Shown in pieces: positions 30,427-33,281 of a DNA stretch of 33,281 nt. The stretch lies in the NCBI RefSeq assembly GCF_014360585.1, contig NZ_JACIXG010000055.1, forward strand, positions 1-33,281, read 5' to 3'. Within the stretch, counting starts at the first letter, position 1. Each line of letters starts with the position of its first letter. This DNA comes from Nocardioides sp. (lineage in GTDB: Bacteria > Actinomycetota > Actinomycetes > Propionibacteriales > Nocardioidaceae). The notes beneath the pieces were generated by a model that saw only the letters and a program-made list of their open reading frames with translations, was not told the DNA's origin and searched no databases. The position numbers were made by a program, and so were the translations under genes.

Positions 30427-31032
30427 GGGATCTCCGGTCCAGCGCCCGATGAGCTCGCCCTCGTGCGGAGGCGGGCCCGGGAGACGGCGATGCGCCGCCT
30501 CGGCGCGCAGGCCGTCGCAGACGAGGGCCAGGTAGCGGCGGCGCAGGGCGGCGCTGCGTACGTCGTCTCCTACGTCGAGGCGAGCGATCTGCTCCAGGAG
30601 CACGGTGATGTCGGCGCGGGTGACGTCGGGGCGGAGGATGCCGCTGCCGCGGGCAGCGCGCAGGAGCCGGTTGGTGGTGTGGACCGCCAGTCTGTCCAGG
30701 TCGTGCAGGCCCTGGTCGAGCACCACCTCGCCACGCAGCGCGAGGGTGAGCCTCGGGAGCCCGTCGTCGAGGACCTGGCTCAGGAAGCCGGTGAACGCGT
30801 GCCACGGGTCGTCGGTGTCGCTCAGCGCCGCCTCCGCGAAGGCGATGAGACGGCGATAGTTGTCGGCGGCGACCGCGCGCAGCAGCGCCTGCTTGTTGGC
30901 GTAGCGGCGGTAGAGCCCGGCGACCCCCATCCCGGCCTCCTCCGCGACCGCGGCCATGGTCGCGCGTGGGTCCCTGAGCAGGACCTCACGGGCTGCGATC
31001 AGGACCGCGCGGTCCGCGTTCAGGGGCGGCAT
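30415..31032 (-). CDS. TetR-family transcriptional regulator
   Basis: The 205-residue protein has the N-terminal TetR helix-turn-helix (about 6-52: ADRAVLIAAREVLL, TMAAVAEEAGMGVAGLYRRY, NKQALLRAV), followed by an all-helical ligand domain with LSQVLDDGLPRLTLAL and an LEQIARLDVGDDVR-type dimer region. The recognition helix VAGLYRRYANK is typical. Its target is not evident: the nearest gene on the same strand is the glycerophosphodiesterase, 28 bases upstream, and the other neighbour is convergent, so it may be autoregulated or act elsewhere. Confidence 0.94.
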   Translation of the reverse strand: MPPLNADRAVLIAAREVLLRDPRATMAAVAEEAGMGVAGLYRRYANKQALLRAVAADNYRRLIAFAEAALSDTDDPWHAFTGFLSQVLDDGLPRLTLALRGEVVLDQGLHDLDRLAVHTTNRLLRAARGSGILRPDVTRADITVLLEQIARLDVGDDVRSAALRRRYLALVCDGLRAEAAHRRLPGPPPHEGELIGRWTGDPSSA

Positions 31033-31060
31033 GCGCCAACCCTACGCGGGGGCTCCAGCC

Positions 31061-31939
31061 TCAGGCGGTCTGTGCCTGTGTGATGTCGGCCAAGGCCGCG
31101 ACCGGCCGGTTCGGGTAGTCGGCGAACACTCCGTCGACCCCTGCCTCGAAGAGACGAACTGCCTGGTCACGTCCGGCTTTCAGAGTCCAGACGAAGACCT
31201 TCAGTCCATGCCGGTGGGCCTCGTCGGCCAGGCCTGTCGGCGGCTGTCCCTTCTTGCGCACCATCGACTTCTTGGGGCCGATGGCCTGGGCGTACGTCGC
31301 GATCTCCGCACAGTCGACCGCACCCCACTTCTTGTCGATCAGCTGCACCAGCGGCAGCTCCGTACGAGTGCTCATCTCCCGCACCCATGCCTCGTCGAAG
31401 CTCTGCAGCCACACCCGCTGGGTGGGCAGGCCGGGAAGGCTGTTCCAGGCGTCGACGCCGTGGTCGGCCAGGGTCTGCAGGAGAATCTCGGTCACGGGCA
31501 GGCCGATGGAGGCGAAGTACGTCGGGTGCTTGACCTCCACGTGCAGCCCCACCCGCCGTCCGCGGCGCTGCGACTCGTCGGCGACGAGCAGTAGCAGCGT
31601 GTCCAGCGTGATGATCGGCTGGCTCTCCGTCGGCGCCCCCAGGCTGAGCAGCTCGGGGAAGGTGAAGTCCTCGGTGAACCAACCCGTCCACTTCTTGCCA
31701 CTGACGACCTTGGTCGTACGCCGCTGCGCGAACTCCGGACGCGAAGCCACGTCCGTGGTGCGGGTGAGCTCGTTCTCGTGCCTGAGCACCATCACCCCGT
31801 CCTTGGTCATCACGACGTCCGTCTCGAGCGCGTCCACGCCTTGGCGCAGCGCCAGACGGTAGGACTCCAAGGAGTGCTCCGGCAGATAACCGGGTGCTCC
31901 GCGATGGCCGATCACAAGAGGGCGGTGGGCCGATGCCAT
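31061..31939 (-). CDS. Glycerophosphodiester phosphodiesterase
   Basis: The 292-residue TIM-barrel protein hydrolyses glycerophosphodiesters to glycerol-3-phosphate and an alcohol. Catalytic motifs are present: GHRGAPGYLPEHSLESY (catalytic His and Arg, plus the metal-ligand Glu), DALETDVVMTKDGVMVLRHE (metal-binding Glu-x-Asp and second His), and LHVEVK (metal Glu and Lys). The C-terminal GDGVFADYPN-type segment (VDGVFADYPNRPV) is typical. No signal peptide is visible, so it is cytoplasmic. The start ATG at 31939 places the HRG motif near residue 12, as in the family. Confidence 0.95.
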   Translation of the reverse strand: MASAHRPLVIGHRGAPGYLPEHSLESYRLALRQGVDALETDVVMTKDGVMVLRHENELTRTTDVASRPEFAQRRTTKVVSGKKWTGWFTEDFTFPELLSLGAPTESQPIITLDTLLLLVADESQRRGRRVGLHVEVKHPTYFASIGLPVTEILLQTLADHGVDAWNSLPGLPTQRVWLQSFDEAWVREMSTRTELPLVQLIDKKWGAVDCAEIATYAQAIGPKKSMVRKKGQPPTGLADEAHRHGLKVFVWTLKAGRDQAVRLFEAGVDGVFADYPNRPVAALADITQAQTA

Positions 31940-32465
31940 GACGCCAGCGTGCGTGCCGGCAGCGACGCCCCGGCGGGCAGAATGTGAATAGGACGTTACG
32001 AGCGGCAGGCTGTTCGGGACCCGGTGGTCGAGCTTGTCGACCAGGCCGTATGTCGCGGTCGGCTTGAGCGGCCTTCACCGCCACCGGTGGTCGAGCCTGC
32101 CGAGACCACCCCCGTGTCACGTTCGCCCCGGGGGGTCTCGTCACCTCCGGTGGTCGAGCTTGTCGAGACCACCCGATGTGTCACGGTCAACTCTGAGAGG
32201 CCTGTGTCGTCCGTGGTCGGGCTTGTTTCGGTCGCCTATGTGCTGGGGTCGACTGAGCGGCTTGGGTGCCTGTCCGGGGGCCGTAGGGCGGGTAGGGCCA
32301 ATTGCCGGCTTGGGTTGGGAGATTAAAAGCCAGGGTGTCCGGGTTGGGTGCCATTTGGCTGTCTTGCGGGCTTCCAGCCTTGTCCGGGGGTTGCGTCGGG
32401 ATACCTGTCCCTGTCCGGGTTCGAGAGGTGAGGGCGTACGCCCGGGAGCGAGTGTGTTTGCGGGG
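31940..32465. other. Gene-free region with REP-like repeats
   Basis: This 526-base gap holds three copies of a palindromic element (32023-32173) and a degraded fourth near 32213. Beyond 32230 there is unstructured DNA with several GTCCGGG words but no credible gene in any frame. It is less GC-skewed by codon position than its neighbours. Confidence 0.6.
32023..32173. repeat. REP-like palindromic elements (three copies)
   Basis: Copies lie at 32086-32110 and 32149-32173 (GGTGGTCGAGCTTGTCGAGA followed by CCACC in the latter), and a partial copy at 32023-32045. Each full copy has GGTGGTC/GACCACC ends and forms a 25-base hairpin. This GGTCTCGACAAGCTCGACC sequence is, from memory, a dispersed repeat common in Nocardioides-like genomes. 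Confidence 0.8.
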
Positions 32466-33281
32466 TCAGGCAGCGTCGTCTTGGCTGACGTCGTTCGCTG
32501 CGACAGGCGCTGGTCTGGGAGTGAGGTCGACTGTGCCCTCTGGGCTGGTGAGGAACTCGTAGCCGTGGGGTGATCGCCATCGGTAGCGGCCGGGGGCGAG
32601 GCGTTGGTAGGTCCAGCCGAGGTGGGTCTTGGCGCGGTGGTGGCGTCGGCACAGGCAGGTCAGGTTGGAGGTGGTGGTCTTCCCGCCTTGGTCGAACGGG
32701 ACCCGGTGGTCGAGGTCGCAGTTCTCGGCCTTGACGTTGCAGTTGGGGAAGGCGCAGGTCTGGTCGATGAGTTGGACCTGGGTCCGTAGCCGCCCGGTGG
32801 GGGTGTAGGCGTCGGTGGTGATCTCCTCGTTGAGATCGATCACCGTCATCGGTCTGACGGTCACGCCGGGCATGGTGGCCCATCGGTCGAGCTGCTCGAT
32901 GGTGGTCAGGCCGCGGGTGTTCCCGATCCGGACCAGGCCGGTGGTCGCGAGGTCGCGGGTGTCGGTGTGGATCTTCAGGTCGATGACCCGGCCGGTCGCG
33001 GGGAGCAAGTCCGCCGCAGATATGCCGGTGTTGTAGGCCCGAGCCAGGACCCCCAGCGCAGCGGCACGGCGGGCGTCGAGGGACAGGTCGCTGGTGGTGT
33101 CGTGGTCGAGGAGGCTGTGGGCGATCGCCGAGACCGCGGCTTCGAGGTCGAGAGCGTCTGCGGCGTCCAGGGTGGCGGTGACCTGCGCGGTCGCGCCGGC
33201 GGCTTGGCCTTGTTCGGCACCGACCGGGGGCAGGAACAGGCCGGGGTCGGTGTCGATGTCGCAGCGGCGGTGGTCGACGGC
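32466..33281 (-). CDS. DUF222/HNH endonuclease-domain protein (13E12-type), partial
   Basis: The frame is open from 32466 to the window end, giving 271 visible C-terminal residues; the start lies outside. The upstream part (SLDARRAAALGVLARAY, ATLDAADALDLEAAVSA) belongs to the DUF222 region. The HNH nuclease motif follows: CAFPNCNVKAENCDLDHRVP, then NLTCLCRRHHRAK, with paired Cys residues, the Asp-His-Arg and His-His pairs all intact. Proteins of this kind occur in many copies in mycobacteria (REP13E12) and Nocardioides and are thought to be mobile or selfish, but their role is unproven. A TTG at 33008 is an internal codon, not the real start. Confidence 0.88.
   Translation of the reverse strand, partial: AVDHRRCDIDTDPGLFLPPVGAEQGQAAGATAQVTATLDAADALDLEAAVSAIAHSLLDHDTTSDLSLDARRAAALGVLARAYNTGISAADLLPATGRVIDLKIHTDTRDLATTGLVRIGNTRGLTTIEQLDRWATMPGVTVRPMTVIDLNEEITTDAYTPTGRLRTQVQLIDQTCAFPNCNVKAENCDLDHRVPFDQGGKTTTSNLTCLCRRHHRAKTHLGWTYQRLAPGRYRWRSPHGYEFLTSPEGTVDLTPRPAPVAANDVSQDDAA

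Noticed and set aside
31996..32190. Small minus-strand frame across the REP-like repeats
   Set aside because: Its repeated TSSTTG/STTGG peptide simply translates the palindromic repeats.
32698..32716. Possible fifth REP copy inside the HNH gene
   Set aside because: GGACCCGGTGGTCGAG matches the start of copy 1, but here it encodes the catalytic LDHRVPF motif and lacks the second half of the palindrome.
1..33281. CRISPR arrays, tRNA or rRNA genes, intact insertion sequences
   Set aside because: I looked for regularly spaced repeats, cloverleaf-like segments and transposase motifs and saw none.

Overview
The window is high-GC DNA with the codon bias (G/C third positions, many GTG starts) and gene content of an actinobacterium. 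The combination of sucC-sucD, a DUF6350-type membrane protein, purN and purH on one strand, with a LytM peptidase and pcrA on the far side of sucC, suggests Nocardioides or a close relative in the Propionibacteriales. This placement rests on gene order and protein style, not on a search.

Layout. 1-2432: purH and purN on the minus strand, closed by a perfect 16-bp hairpin terminator. The purN-purH gap holds a convincing ZTP (pfl) riboswitch, which moves the purH start to a GTG at 1702. 2433-5137: an AT-richer accessory island with a 5'-truncated, frameshifted Rhs polymorphic-toxin gene, its toxin tip, an intact immunity-like gene, a displaced 36-codon Rhs core fragment, and a small OmpR-type winged-helix gene. 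5138-6400: DUF6350 membrane protein. 6536-12609: a family cluster of one fused 'pseudo-sigma + membrane sensor' gene followed by two tandem ECF sigma/membrane-sensor pairs. 12725-16530: a DAACS dicarboxylate/amino-acid symporter, an NADPH-dependent FMN reductase divergent from an MmyB-type XRE regulator, and a four-LysM secreted protein. 16647-18724: sucCD. 18725-19235: a long structured intergenic region with promoter signals. 19236-21287: a membrane-anchored M23/LytM peptidase. 21406-24304: pcrA and a small membrane protein. 24476-26746: a SulP transporter fused to a beta-carbonic anhydrase. 26752-30426: a PspC/LiaRS-like envelope-stress system (response regulator, PspC-histidine kinase, divergent PspC-toastrack protein and a small membrane protein) around a TCAGGG/CCCTGA operator candidate. 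30415-31939: a TetR regulator and a glycerophosphodiester phosphodiesterase. 31940-32465: REP-like repeats. 32466 to the window end: the C-terminal part of a DUF222/HNH (13E12-type) protein.

How it fits together. The housekeeping genes (purine synthesis, TCA cycle, DNA repair helicase) form a conserved backbone interrupted by two accessory blocks: the Rhs toxin island between DUF6350 and purN, and the sigma/sensor cluster with transporter and stress genes between sucD and DUF6350. The most notable systems are the purH riboswitch with its ribosome-binding-site-sequestering hairpin, the duplicated sigma/sensor pairs with a fused degenerate relative, and the decaying Rhs toxin locus that kept its likely immunity gene.
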